DNA of 64,000 nucleotides, from assembly GCF_014652235.1 (NCBI RefSeq), contig NZ_BMYK01000002.1:186001-250000 (forward strand). Reading direction: 5' to 3'. Origin of the DNA: Pseudorhodoferax aquiterrae. Lineage in GTDB: Bacteria > Pseudomonadota > Gammaproteobacteria > Burkholderiales > Burkholderiaceae_C. The position numbers were made by a program, and so were the translations under genes. The notes beneath the pieces were generated by a model. It had not been told where the DNA came from. It did no database searches and was given only the letters and a program-made list of their open reading frames with translations. Positions 27,719-35,684 of the stretch are shown here, piece by piece (positions within the stretch are counted from its first letter, which is position 1; every line of letters starts with the position of its first letter).

Positions 27719-27787
27719 GGAAAGGGGCTCCAAGGGGGGTGGGTCGGGGGCGATGATAGCGACAGGGCAGACCACCCCTGTGCCAAT

Positions 27788-27803
27788 CGGTGCAAATGCA
27801 CCG
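27788..27803. promoter_or_regulatory. Perfect palindrome between acyl-CoA dehydrogenase and dinB
   Basis: CGGTGCA (27788-27794) and TGCACCG (27797-27803) flank AA in the 133-bp divergent gap. A GTATAC palindrome follows just downstream. It does not look like a LexA box (CTGT-N8-ACAG). It is more likely an operator of the dehydrogenase gene than an SOS site. Confidence 0.4.
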
Positions 27804-27851
27804 GGTGTATACCATTGCGCGGCCGCGCCGGTTGTCGCCACGGCAGCACGT

Positions 27852-29051
27852 ATGCTCGCCCGGGTGACCCCGCCGCCCCCGCCCCGCCGCATCGCCCACC
27901 TGGACATGGACGCGTTCTACGCCTCCGTCGAACTGCTGCGCTATCCGCAGTTGAAAGGCTTGCCCGTGGTGATCGGCGGCGGGCGGCGCCGGGCCGACAG
28001 CGTGCTGGCACGGGGCGCGGACCTGCCGCTGGACCAGTTCCCGCGGCTGGGCGACTACAAGGGCCGCGGCGTCATCACCACCGCCACCTACCCTGCGCGC
28101 GCCTTCGGCGTGGGCTCGGCCATGGGCATGATGAAGGCGGCCAAGCTGTGCCCCCAGGCCATCCTGCTGCCCGTCGACTTCGACGAGTACCGGCGCTTCT
28201 CGCGCGCCTTCAAGAGCACCATCCTCGAGATCGCGCCACTCATGGAAGACCGCGGCGTGGACGAGGTCTACATCGACTTCACGGAAGTGCCCGGCGGGCA
28301 GCGCGAAGGCGGCCGCGTGCTGGCACGGCTGATCCAGAAGTCCATCTTCGAGCGCACGGGCCTGACCTGTTCGATCGGCGTGGCGCCCAACAAGCTCATT
28401 GCCAAGATGGCCAGCGAATTCGACAAGCCCAATGGCATCTCCATCGTGCACGAAGCCGATCTCGAACCCCGCATCTGGCCGCTGCCCGCGCGCAAGATCA
28501 ACGGCATCGGCCCCAAGGCCGACGCCAGGCTACAGGCCCTGGGCATCACGACCATCGGCGACCTCGCGGCCAAGGACCGTGCCTGGCTCATCGAGCACTT
28601 CGGCCGCGCCTACGGCGCCTGGATGCACGAGGCAGCCTGGGGCCGCGACAACCGGCCCGTGGTCACCGAGAGCGAACCCGTCTCCATGAGCCGCGAGACC
28701 ACCTTCGACCGCGACCTGCACGCCGTGCGCGACCGGGCCGAACTCTCGGCCATCTTCACGCAGCTGTGCGAGAAGGTCGCCGAAGACCTGCAGCGCAAGG
28801 GCTACGTGGGCAAGACCATCGGCATCAAGCTGCGCTTCGACGACTTCAGGATCGCCACGCGGGACCAGACCATCGCGCAGCACACGGCCGATGCGCGGCA
28901 GATCCGCCAGGCGGCAGGCCAGTGCTTGAAGCGCGTGCCGCTGGAGCGGCGGCTGCGGCTGCTGGGGGTGCGCGTGGGCTCGCTGGCCAAGCCGGCCGAG
29001 CTCGCGCTGCGCACCGAAGCGCCAACGCCCGTGACGGGCGAGCTCTTCTGA
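27852..29051 (+). CDS. dinB: DNA polymerase IV (Y-family)
   Basis: A 399-residue translesion polymerase. The palm motif HLDMDAFYASVE is near residue 16 and the second acidic motif reads DRGVDEVYID (canonical SxDE has Gly here). Helix-hairpin-helix segments (INGIGPKADARLQALGI) and a little-finger domain follow. An insert of about 20 residues (RADSVLARGADLPLDQFPRL) sits after VVIGGG, a form I associate with Burkholderiales Pol IV. ATG 27852 is used; GTG 27864 is an alternative. The start is embedded in a poorly conserved proline-rich stretch. Confidence 0.93.
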   Translation: MLARVTPPPPPRRIAHLDMDAFYASVELLRYPQLKGLPVVIGGGRRRADSVLARGADLPLDQFPRLGDYKGRGVITTATYPARAFGVGSAMGMMKAAKLCPQAILLPVDFDEYRRFSRAFKSTILEIAPLMEDRGVDEVYIDFTEVPGGQREGGRVLARLIQKSIFERTGLTCSIGVAPNKLIAKMASEFDKPNGISIVHEADLEPRIWPLPARKINGIGPKADARLQALGITTIGDLAAKDRAWLIEHFGRAYGAWMHEAAWGRDNRPVVTESEPVSMSRETTFDRDLHAVRDRAELSAIFTQLCEKVAEDLQRKGYVGKTIGIKLRFDDFRIATRDQTIAQHTADARQIRQAAGQCLKRVPLERRLRLLGVRVGSLAKPAELALRTEAPTPVTGELF

Positions 29052-29059
29052 GCCGGCCG

Positions 29060-29150
29060 CAATGCAAAGATTTGCGAAGTAAGGGCATTCGCCCCGGTGG
29101 CGCGCCGCGCCATCCTTAGAATCTTCAGTCAATACAAATCATTCTCATCC
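29060..29150 (+). promoter_or_regulatory. Iron-responsive promoter module, copy 1
   Basis: Three parts are visible. TGCAAAG (29063-29069) and TGCGAAG (29073-29079) form a direct repeat with a 10-bp period. TAGAAT (29117-29122) is a candidate -10 box. The 19 nt at 29131-29149, ending ATTCTCATC, match the Fur consensus at 11 positions by hand count. No good -35 exists 17 bp before TAGAAT, so an activator is likely. The layout recurs at 34584-34670 with the same 39-nt gap between TTGCGA and TAGAAT. Confidence 0.65.
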
Positions 29151-29237
29151 TCTCTGCGCAGCCGGCCTGCCCGGCATGCCGCAGCGCCACGGTCACGCCG
29201 GCCGTGCGCCGTTTTCTTCAACCACTTGGGAGATTGC

Positions 29238-30662
29238 ATGAACAACCGACGTACTGCTGCACGCTGGGCGCGCCCGCTCCAGACGGTCCTGGCCGCGTCC
29301 ATGGCGCTGGGCCTGGCGGCCTGCGCCTCGGGCCCGCAGTTCGACGCCAACGATGCCGCGTTCAAGGGCCGCATCGCCGTGACCGACACGCCCGTGGTAC
29401 TGGCCGGTCAGCCCGTGACGCTGGCGGGCCGCGACTTCAAGCCGGGCCAGAAGGTCACGGTGAGCTATGGCGGCGTGGTGCTGGGCCAGACCGCCACGGC
29501 CGACAAGGACGGCAACTTCCGCACCCAGTTCGTGCTGCCGGCCGATGCCGACGTGGGCCGCTACAACCTGGTCGCGAGCGCCGCCGAGCCGGCCGCCTCG
29601 CTGCTGGTGCCGCTCAAGATCTCGCCGAACGTGCCGCTGTCGGGCCAGGAGCGCTTCAAGGTGCAACTGCAGCCGCTGGTGCCCGGTCTGTACCAGGCCG
29701 GCTACTCGGCCAGGACCGACCGCGTGTTCGTGACCTCCGCCGTGGGCCGCCCGCCCATCACGCGCAGCGAGCTTGTGAAGGTCAACGCGCAGACGCTGGC
29801 GATCGAGCAGCGCGTGACCGCCCCTGTGGCGCCAAGCCGTCCCGCCGCGCCGGCTCCAGCCGCCAACGCCCTGCCCGGCCTGTACGCGGTCTACGGCGTG
29901 GGCGTGGACGATGCCAACGGCAACGTCTGGGTGACCAACACGCGCCAGGACACGGTGGCCGTGTACCGCCAGTCCGACCTCGCCATCGTCAAGCAGTTCG
30001 AGCCCGGCCTGGTGCCGCATGCGCGCGACATCCTCGTGGACGGCGTGCAGGGCAAGGCCTACGCCTCGCCGGTTGGCGACCCGCAGATCGCCGTGTTCAG
30101 CACCAAGGCCCCGGCCCTGCTCAAGAACATCCCGATCCAGACCGGCATCCGCGGCCCGCAGGCCAAGCCCTTTTCGCCCATGAGCCTGGCGCTGGACCAG
30201 GCGGGCAGCCGCCTGTTCGTCGTGAGCGCGGGCGGCGAGGTGGCCATCGTCAACACCCGCACCGACACCGTCGAGAAGGTGTTCCCGGTCGAGACCGCCG
30301 TGTCGGCCTCCGGCATCGCCTACGATGCGCAGAGCGACCGCATCTTCGTCGCGGCCCAGGGCTCGGACAACGTGGTCATCGTCGATGCCAAGACCGGCAA
30401 GACGCTGCACGACGTGAAGGTCGGCGCCGGCACGCTGAACGTGAGCTTCGACCCCGTGCGCCGTCTGGTCTACGCCGCCAACCGCGCAAGCGACACCGTG
30501 ACCATCCTCGATCCGGACGGCAAGATCGTCGGCAACCTGGACGTGGGCAGCTTCCCCAACCACATCGCGCTGGACGGCAAGGGCACGGCCTTCACGGTCA
30601 ACAAGGCGCGCAGCGCGGACGACGGCGAAGGCGACCGCATCGGCCGCATCACGGTGCGCTGA
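29238..30662 (+). CDS. YncE-like beta-propeller lipoprotein
   Basis: A 474-residue exported protein. A signal peptide ends in the lipobox LAAC (Cys29), so it should be a lipoprotein. An Ig-like region follows (~residues 40-140), then repeated propeller blades with YVTN-type strands such as VWVTNTRQDTVAVY, RIFVAAQGSDNVVIVDAKTG and VYAANRASDTVTILDPDG. E. coli YncE is a seven-bladed, Fur-regulated propeller encoded beside a TonB-dependent receptor gene. The Fur-box-like promoter upstream supports an iron-linked role. The ATG follows GGGAGATTGC. Confidence 0.85.
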   Translation: MNNRRTAARWARPLQTVLAASMALGLAACASGPQFDANDAAFKGRIAVTDTPVVLAGQPVTLAGRDFKPGQKVTVSYGGVVLGQTATADKDGNFRTQFVLPADADVGRYNLVASAAEPAASLLVPLKISPNVPLSGQERFKVQLQPLVPGLYQAGYSARTDRVFVTSAVGRPPITRSELVKVNAQTLAIEQRVTAPVAPSRPAAPAPAANALPGLYAVYGVGVDDANGNVWVTNTRQDTVAVYRQSDLAIVKQFEPGLVPHARDILVDGVQGKAYASPVGDPQIAVFSTKAPALLKNIPIQTGIRGPQAKPFSPMSLALDQAGSRLFVVSAGGEVAIVNTRTDTVEKVFPVETAVSASGIAYDAQSDRIFVAAQGSDNVVIVDAKTGKTLHDVKVGAGTLNVSFDPVRRLVYAANRASDTVTILDPDGKIVGNLDVGSFPNHIALDGKGTAFTVNKARSADDGEGDRIGRITVR

Positions 30663-30685
30663 GCAGCATCGCGCGCACCCGGCAG

Positions 30686-30713
30686 AACGCCCCGGTCTCC
30701 GGGGCGTTTTTCC
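30686..30713 (+). terminator. Intrinsic terminator after the propeller gene
   Basis: AACGCCCCGG (30686-30695) pairs with CCGGGGCGTT (30699-30708) around TCT and is followed by a T-run. It lies 24 bp after the stop and just before the end of the convergent esterase gene. Confidence 0.9.
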
Positions 30714-30716
30714 TTG

Positions 30717-31553
30717 TCAGGCGGAACAAAAGCGCAGCACGCGCTGCGCCGCGACCATGACCACCGAGGCATGGTCTTCGTCGGGGAAGATGCGGAACGC
30801 GAGCCGCTCCGCCCCCAGCCAGGCCGTCATGTCCTCGGCCAACGCCTGGGCGCTGGCGACCATGCGGCGCTGCGCGCGCCGCGCGACCAGCTGGTCGTAG
30901 CCGGGCTGCTGGCGCTGCCAAGGCGGCACCGCGTCCTCCCAGGCACCGGCGGCCATGAACACGCGCGGGTCCGGCTGGCCCGGCAGGGCCGCGGCGAGCG
31001 CCGCACGCAGCCCGGCCTCGTCCCACCAGACCGAGGGGCTGACGGCGGCCCAGGTACGGAACGCTCGCGGCCGTGCGGCCAGGGCCTGCAGCACGAAGTG
31101 GCCGGCGAGCGAATGGCCGAACAGGGTCTGGCCTGCGCTGTCCAGCGGCAGTTCGGCGCGCAGCGCAGGCAGGAGTTCGTCGGCGATGAAGGCCAGGAAA
31201 CCGGATGCGCCCCCCACTCCGTCCGCCACCGATCCATCGGCGGACGGACCCGCGGTGAAGTCGCGCCGGCGCAGCGGCTCGGCGAACAACGCGTCGCCAT
31301 CGTGCGCGATGCCGACCACGGCGGTCGGCACGATGCCGGTCGCGTCGGGCCGCCGGCTGGAGCGGCGCACGAGTTCCACGAAGGTCCCGAACAGCGCGTT
31401 GGCGTCGAGCACATACACGGCGGGGAAGCCGCCGGGCGGCGGCGTGCCGGGCGGCACCCAGACGCTGATGCGGTAGGTCTGGCCATTGGCCCGGGCTTGC
31501 CAGCGCCGCGTCCGCGCACCCGGCACCTCGACGCTGGACCAGGCGCCGCTCAC
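30717..31553 (-). CDS. Fes/IroE-like alpha/beta hydrolase, cytoplasmic form
   Basis: A 278-residue esterase of the enterobactin-esterase/BES1 group. It shows FPAVYVLDANALF, the nucleophile elbow in TLFGHSLAGHFVLQ (GxSxG), VSPSVWWDE and a C-terminal catalytic His in FPDEDHASV. No signal peptide is seen. The start is GTG 31553, overlapping the ATPase stop (GTGA), so it is the last gene of the ferric-siderophore import operon. It likely cleaves the serine ester backbone of the imported siderophore to free iron. Substrate identity is inferred. Confidence 0.83.
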   Translation of the reverse strand: MSGAWSSVEVPGARTRRWQARANGQTYRISVWVPPGTPPPGGFPAVYVLDANALFGTFVELVRRSSRRPDATGIVPTAVVGIAHDGDALFAEPLRRRDFTAGPSADGSVADGVGGASGFLAFIADELLPALRAELPLDSAGQTLFGHSLAGHFVLQALAARPRAFRTWAAVSPSVWWDEAGLRAALAAALPGQPDPRVFMAAGAWEDAVPPWQRQQPGYDQLVARRAQRRMVASAQALAEDMTAWLGAERLAFRIFPDEDHASVVMVAAQRVLRFCSA

Positions 31554-32344
31554 AGCACCTCGTCCACCATGATCTGCAGCCCGCCGCGCGAGCAATGCTC
31601 CACGCGCGCCTGCACGCCGTAGACCCGGGCCAGCGACGCAGGCGTGATGGCCTCGCCCGGCGTGCCCGTGGCCACGACCGCCCCCTGCGACAGCATCACG
31701 ATGCCGTCGGACCAGCGCGCCGCGATCTGCAGGTCGTGCAGGACCATGATGGCGATCATGCCGCGCTCGCGCGCGAGTTCCTGCACCAGCCGCATCACAC
31801 GCAGCTGGTGCTGCAGGTCGAGCGCGCTGATGGGCTCGTCGAGCAGCAGCACGCGCGGCGCGCGCACCAGGGCCTGGGCCAGCGAGACCAGCTGGCGCTG
31901 GCCGCCGGACAGATGGTCCAGCCCTTCCATCGCCAGGTGCAGGATGCCCACGCGCTCGAGGATGGCCACGGCGCGCCGCTGGGCGGCGTCGTGGCTGTCC
32001 CCGTCCGGATGGCCCGTGGCCGAGGCCTGCAGGGCACCCAGCACGCTTTCGAGCACCGACAGCGCCACGCCCTGCGGCAGCGTCTGCGGCATGTAGGTCA
32101 CGCGGCGCGCATGCTCGGCCAGCGGCAGGCCCACGAGTTCCTCGCCGCCCAGGCGCACCGAACCGCTGGCCGGCTGCAGGCCGGCCAGCGCGCGCATCAG
32201 CGTGCTCTTGCCGGCCGCATTGGGGCCGACCAGGGAATGCACCTCGCCGGCGCGCAGGTCGGGCAGGTCCAGCCCGCGGATGATCTGGCGCGCGCGGTAG
32301 CCCGTGGCCAGGCCGCGCACCTGCAATGTGTCGCTCCGCGTCAT
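31550..32344 (-). CDS. Iron-siderophore ABC transporter ATPase (FecE/FepC-type)
   Basis: A 264-residue ATP-binding subunit with Walker A GPNAAGKST (~residues 40-48), signature LSGGQRQLVSLAQALV, Walker B VLLLDEP and the switch His in VLHDLQ. It powers inner-membrane import of a ferric siderophore. The ATG overlaps the permease stop, and its own stop overlaps the esterase GTG. Sequence type is FecCD-associated rather than metal-ion ZnuC. Confidence 0.92.
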   Translation of the reverse strand: MTRSDTLQVRGLATGYRARQIIRGLDLPDLRAGEVHSLVGPNAAGKSTLMRALAGLQPASGSVRLGGEELVGLPLAEHARRVTYMPQTLPQGVALSVLESVLGALQASATGHPDGDSHDAAQRRAVAILERVGILHLAMEGLDHLSGGQRQLVSLAQALVRAPRVLLLDEPISALDLQHQLRVMRLVQELARERGMIAIMVLHDLQIAARWSDGIVMLSQGAVVATGTPGEAITPASLARVYGVQARVEHCSRGGLQIMVDEVL

Positions 32345-33402
32345 GCGCGATCCCGGCTGCGGAAGATCAGGAACAGGAATACCGGCACGCCCACGATGGC
32401 CGTCACGATGCCCACCGGCATGATCGCGCCCGGCACCAGCGTCTTGCTGGCCACCGAGGCCAGCGACATCACCAGCGCCCCGCACAGCACGCTGGCCGGC
32501 AGCAGGAAGCGGTGGTCCTCGCCGAGCAGCAGCCGCGCCATGTGCGGACCCACCAGGCCGATGAAGCCGATGGTGCCCGCGAAGGCCACCGAGGTCGCGG
32601 CCAGCAGGCTCACGCGCAGCAGCGCGAGAAAGCGCAGCCGGCCCACGTCCACGCCGAAGCTGCGCGCGCGGTCCTCGCCCAGGCGCAGCGAGGTCAGCCG
32701 CCCGGCCGCCAGCAGCGAGAACGGCAGCACCAGCACCAGCACCTCGGCCAGCACGCCGACGTGGCTCCAGGTCGCGCGCGACAGCGAGCCCATGCTCCAG
32801 AACACGAGCTGCTGCAGCGCCTCCTGCGAAGACAGGAACTGCACCAGCGCGACCAGCGCATTGAACGCGAACACCAGCGCGATGCCCAGCAGCACCACGG
32901 TCTCCACCCCCGCGCCGCGGCGACGCGCCATGAGTTGCAGCAGCAGCACCGAGCCGAACGCGAACACGAAGGCGTTGAGCGGCACCATCCACTGCAGCGG
33001 CACCCAGGGCAGGCTGATGCCCAGCACGATGGCCAGCGCCGCGCCGAACGAGGCGGCCGAGGACACGCCCAGCGTGAAGGGGCTGGCCAGCGGGTTGTTC
33101 AGAATGGTCTGCATCTCGGCGCCGGCCAGCGACAGCGCGGCGCCGACCAGCACGGCCATCAGCGCATAGGGCAGGCGCACCTGCCAGACGATGGCCTGCT
33201 GCGGCAGGCTCAGGCTCTCCGGCGCGAGGATGCCGCCCAGCACTTGGGCGGCCGTCAGCGACGAGGGGCCGGTCACGAGGTCCAGCGCGAAGGCCGCCAC
33301 GCACAGCAGCGCCAGGCCCGCCACGATCAGCATGCGGCGCACGACCAGGCGCCGGTAGGCCGCGAGCACATCGCCCGCGCTCAGGGGCAGCGTCGCGCTC
33401 AT
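32341..33402 (-). CDS. Iron-siderophore ABC transporter permease (FecCD family)
   Basis: A 353-residue permease with about ten transmembrane segments. Family markers are RLPYALMAVLVGAALSLAGAEMQTILNNPLASPFTLGVSSAASFGAAL and the C-terminal GLVGPHMARLLLGEDHR. Only one permease gene exists, unlike fepD/fepG, so the channel should be a homodimer, as in BtuC. It overlaps both neighbours by 4 bp. Confidence 0.92.
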   Translation of the reverse strand: MSATLPLSAGDVLAAYRRLVVRRMLIVAGLALLCVAAFALDLVTGPSSLTAAQVLGGILAPESLSLPQQAIVWQVRLPYALMAVLVGAALSLAGAEMQTILNNPLASPFTLGVSSAASFGAALAIVLGISLPWVPLQWMVPLNAFVFAFGSVLLLQLMARRRGAGVETVVLLGIALVFAFNALVALVQFLSSQEALQQLVFWSMGSLSRATWSHVGVLAEVLVLVLPFSLLAAGRLTSLRLGEDRARSFGVDVGRLRFLALLRVSLLAATSVAFAGTIGFIGLVGPHMARLLLGEDHRFLLPASVLCGALVMSLASVASKTLVPGAIMPVGIVTAIVGVPVFLFLIFRSRDRA

Positions 33403-34508
33403 CGCAGCGCAGTCCAGCCCGCGCCCTGGTATGGCACGGCCAGGAACCGGCGGTTGATCTCGGCCAGCGTCTTCGCCGGGTCCACGTCCTGGAACAGTTC
33501 GGGGTGGATCCAGGTCGCGAAGGCCTCGATCGCGACGATGTCGATCGGCGAGTTGATGAGCTGGTGGGCCAGGCCGAAGCTCCGGCCGCTCTTGACGGCC
33601 GACAGCTGGGCGATGGCCTGGCGCTGCGTCACGGCGGCCAGCGAGGCGCGCGCACGCGCTGCGTCGTAACCCGCACCCAGCACCAGGCCGCCGCTCTTTT
33701 CCAGGTGGGCGCCGCCCGTGGCGATGTAGACCTGGGGGTCGCGCGACATCACGTACTCGATGTTGAGCTTGCCGGTCGGCGCCTTGAGTACGTCGGCGCC
33801 GATGTTGTGGCCGCCCACGAAGTCGATGTACTCGCCCATGTTGCCCTTGCCCGGCGAGTTGCAGCAGTCGCCCGTCATGCCCGCGTGGGCCTCCAGGAAC
33901 ACCGTGGGCCGGGCCGTGGGCGCAAGTCGGGCCACGCGCTGGGCAATCCTGTCCAGGTGTGCGCGGCGCAAGGCGATGAAGGCTTCGGCCTTGGCCTGGC
34001 CGCCCGTCAGCTGGCCCAGGATGCGCAGGCTGGGCTCCTGGTTCCGGAACGGGTTGTCGAAGAAGTCGATGAACACCACCGGGATGCCGGCCGCCTGCAG
34101 CTGCGCCGCCTGCGCCTGGGAAGGACCCGAGCCCACGGAAACCACGGCCACGTCGGGCGCGGCGGCCAGCACGGCCTCCAGGTTGAAGCTGCCGGCCGAG
34201 GACGCTACCTGCGGCACGTTGCGCAGCGCCGGGAACCTCGCGACGTACTGCGCATAGCTCGCCTCGCCGATGCGGTGCACGTCGCGGGGCCAGGCGGCCA
34301 GCCATTGCACGGGGTCGGGCTGGATCAGCGACAGCGCGACCAGGAAGCGGCCATCGTCGATGGAAATCTTGCGCACCTGGTCGGGCACGCGCACCTTGCG
34401 GCCGTTCAGATCGGTGAGTTCGGCCGCGGCCGCTACACCGAGGGACGCGAGCAGGGCCGCCAGCACCAGGCCGCAGGCCACCACGGTGCGGTACAGGCTA
34501 GTTTTCAA
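33399..34508 (-). CDS. FecB-like periplasmic siderophore-binding protein
   Basis: A 369-residue periplasmic binding protein of the iron-siderophore class. The signal peptide (SLYRTVVACGLVLAALLASLGVAAAAE) precedes the two-lobed fold with DLNGRKVRVPDQVRKI and SAGSFNLEAVLAAAPDVAVV. The start codon is TTG 34508, with AGGAA seven bases upstream and an in-frame stop just before it, so no better start exists. It heads the import operon and diverges from the biosynthetic operon. Confidence 0.85.
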   Translation of the reverse strand: MKTSLYRTVVACGLVLAALLASLGVAAAAELTDLNGRKVRVPDQVRKISIDDGRFLVALSLIQPDPVQWLAAWPRDVHRIGEASYAQYVARFPALRNVPQVASSAGSFNLEAVLAAAPDVAVVSVGSGPSQAQAAQLQAAGIPVVFIDFFDNPFRNQEPSLRILGQLTGGQAKAEAFIALRRAHLDRIAQRVARLAPTARPTVFLEAHAGMTGDCCNSPGKGNMGEYIDFVGGHNIGADVLKAPTGKLNIEYVMSRDPQVYIATGGAHLEKSGGLVLGAGYDAARARASLAAVTQRQAIAQLSAVKSGRSFGLAHQLINSPIDIVAIEAFATWIHPELFQDVDPAKTLAEINRRFLAVPYQGAGWTALR

Positions 34509-34583
34509 GAACGATTCCTATCTACAACGCAAACCGCGCATGTTGCCACAGGGCCCGCGCGCAGCGCCGGCACCGCCCCACGC

Positions 34584-34670
34584 CAATGCAAAGTATTGCG
34601 AAGCAAAGGCCTGATGCACCCGATGGGCATGGACGGCACCTAGAATGTCTCAGTACAAATAATTCTCATC
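34584..34670 (+). promoter_or_regulatory. Iron-responsive promoter module, copy 2
   Basis: This repeats copy 1 (29060-29150): TGCAAAG (34587-34593) and TGCGAAG (34597-34603) with 10-bp period, TAGAAT at 34641-34646, and a Fur-box-like 19-mer at 34652-34670 ending ATTCTCATC (11 of 19 positions). The first 27 nt are 23/27 identical to copy 1, while the 39-nt gap is unrelated in sequence. It drives the siderophore biosynthesis operon and may also affect the divergent import operon. Confidence 0.65.
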
Positions 34671-34711
34671 TACAAGCCGGACCGATCCTGCGATCGGCCT
34701 CCGTGGAGGGC

Positions 34712-34753
34712 ATGGCGCCGGCAGACGCCCGATGCGCCGGCCGCATGCCTTGA
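34712..34753 (+). CDS. Possible 13-codon leader peptide
   Basis: ATG 34712 follows the best ribosome-binding site in the leader (GTGGAGGGC). It encodes MAPADARCAGRMP and stops at TGA 34751-34753. That stop overlaps TTG 34750, which is in frame with the esterase gene, while the annotated esterase ATG at 34732 lies inside the leader. Translational coupling is possible. It may be chance. Confidence 0.35.
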   Translation: MAPADARCAGRMP

Positions 34754-35682
34754 CTGTTTTTCGATCCTTGGCCTGTTCCATTCCTTCGTTCTCGGTTTCC
34801 GCACCGCGCCGCAGCCTGCTGCTGACGCTGGCAGCCATCGGCCTGCAGGCCTGCACGGCGGCTCCGCCGGCCGCCACGCCCTACCGCAGCGAAAGCTTCG
34901 GCCTGGCGTCGGCCGACGGTCAGCGCCACTACCGCGTGCAGCTGCTGCTGCCCGACGCCAGGCCGCCGGCCAGAGGCCATCCGCTGCTCGTCATGCTGGA
35001 CGGCAATGCCGCCTTCGACGCGCTCGGCCACGAACTGCTGGCCCGCCAGGCGCAAAGCAGCCCGCTGGCCATCGCCACGCTGGGCTACGAGACCGCGCAG
35101 GGCCTGGACCTCGCGGCCCGCGCCTTCGACTACACGCCGCCCGTGCCCGGCGAAACCCCGACCTGGGACGATGCCCGGCGCCAGCGCCCGGGCGGTGGCG
35201 CGGACCTGTTCCTGGACCTCGTGGCGCAGCAGGTGCTGCCCGAGCTCCATCGCCGTGCGCCCTGCGATCCTGCGCGCACGACACTCTGGGGCCATTCCTA
35301 CGGCGGCCTGCTCGCGCTCTACACGCTGTTCACGCGGCCGCAGCTGTTCACGCGCTACGCCGCGGCCGATCCCTCGCTCTGGTGGCATGACGGCTACCTG
35401 CTGTCGGTCGAACAACGCGCGCGGCCGCTCCCTCCCGGCCGGCCCACGCAGCTGCTGCTGATGGCCGGCGGCGCCGGCACGGCCACGCGGTCGCAGCGGC
35501 CCGGCATGGACGGGGAGGCCCGCAACCGCCGCGCGATGCTCAGCGAAGCCACACCCCAGCTCGCAGAACGCCAGGCCCGGCGCGCCGGCCTGGCGACGAC
35601 CTACCAGCCGTTCCCGGGCGTCGGCCACGGGCCGATGCGGCCAGCTTCCATCCCGCCCACGCTGGCCTTCGCCGCTGCCTGA
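34732..35682 (+). CDS. Fes/IroE-like alpha/beta hydrolase, lipoprotein form
   Basis: A 316-residue esterase of the same group as 30717-31553. It starts with a long signal peptide ending in the lipobox LQAC (Cys ~41), so it should act in the periplasm or outer membrane, like IroE. Catalytic features are LLVMLDGNAAFD, TTLWGHSYGGLLALY (GxSxG), DPSLWWHDGY and a His in FPGVGHGPM. The start is uncertain: ATG 34732 is annotated, but TTG 34750 would keep the signal peptide and couple to the leader peptide. It is followed by the MFS gene after 2 bp. Confidence 0.83.
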   Translation: MRRPHALTVFRSLACSIPSFSVSAPRRSLLLTLAAIGLQACTAAPPAATPYRSESFGLASADGQRHYRVQLLLPDARPPARGHPLLVMLDGNAAFDALGHELLARQAQSSPLAIATLGYETAQGLDLAARAFDYTPPVPGETPTWDDARRQRPGGGADLFLDLVAQQVLPELHRRAPCDPARTTLWGHSYGGLLALYTLFTRPQLFTRYAAADPSLWWHDGYLLSVEQRARPLPPGRPTQLLLMAGGAGTATRSQRPGMDGEARNRRAMLSEATPQLAERQARRAGLATTYQPFPGVGHGPMRPASIPPTLAFAAA

Positions 35683-35684
35683 AC

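Noticed and set aside
27720-27851. A LexA box for dinB
   Set aside because: The palindromes there lack the CTGT-N8-ACAG form.
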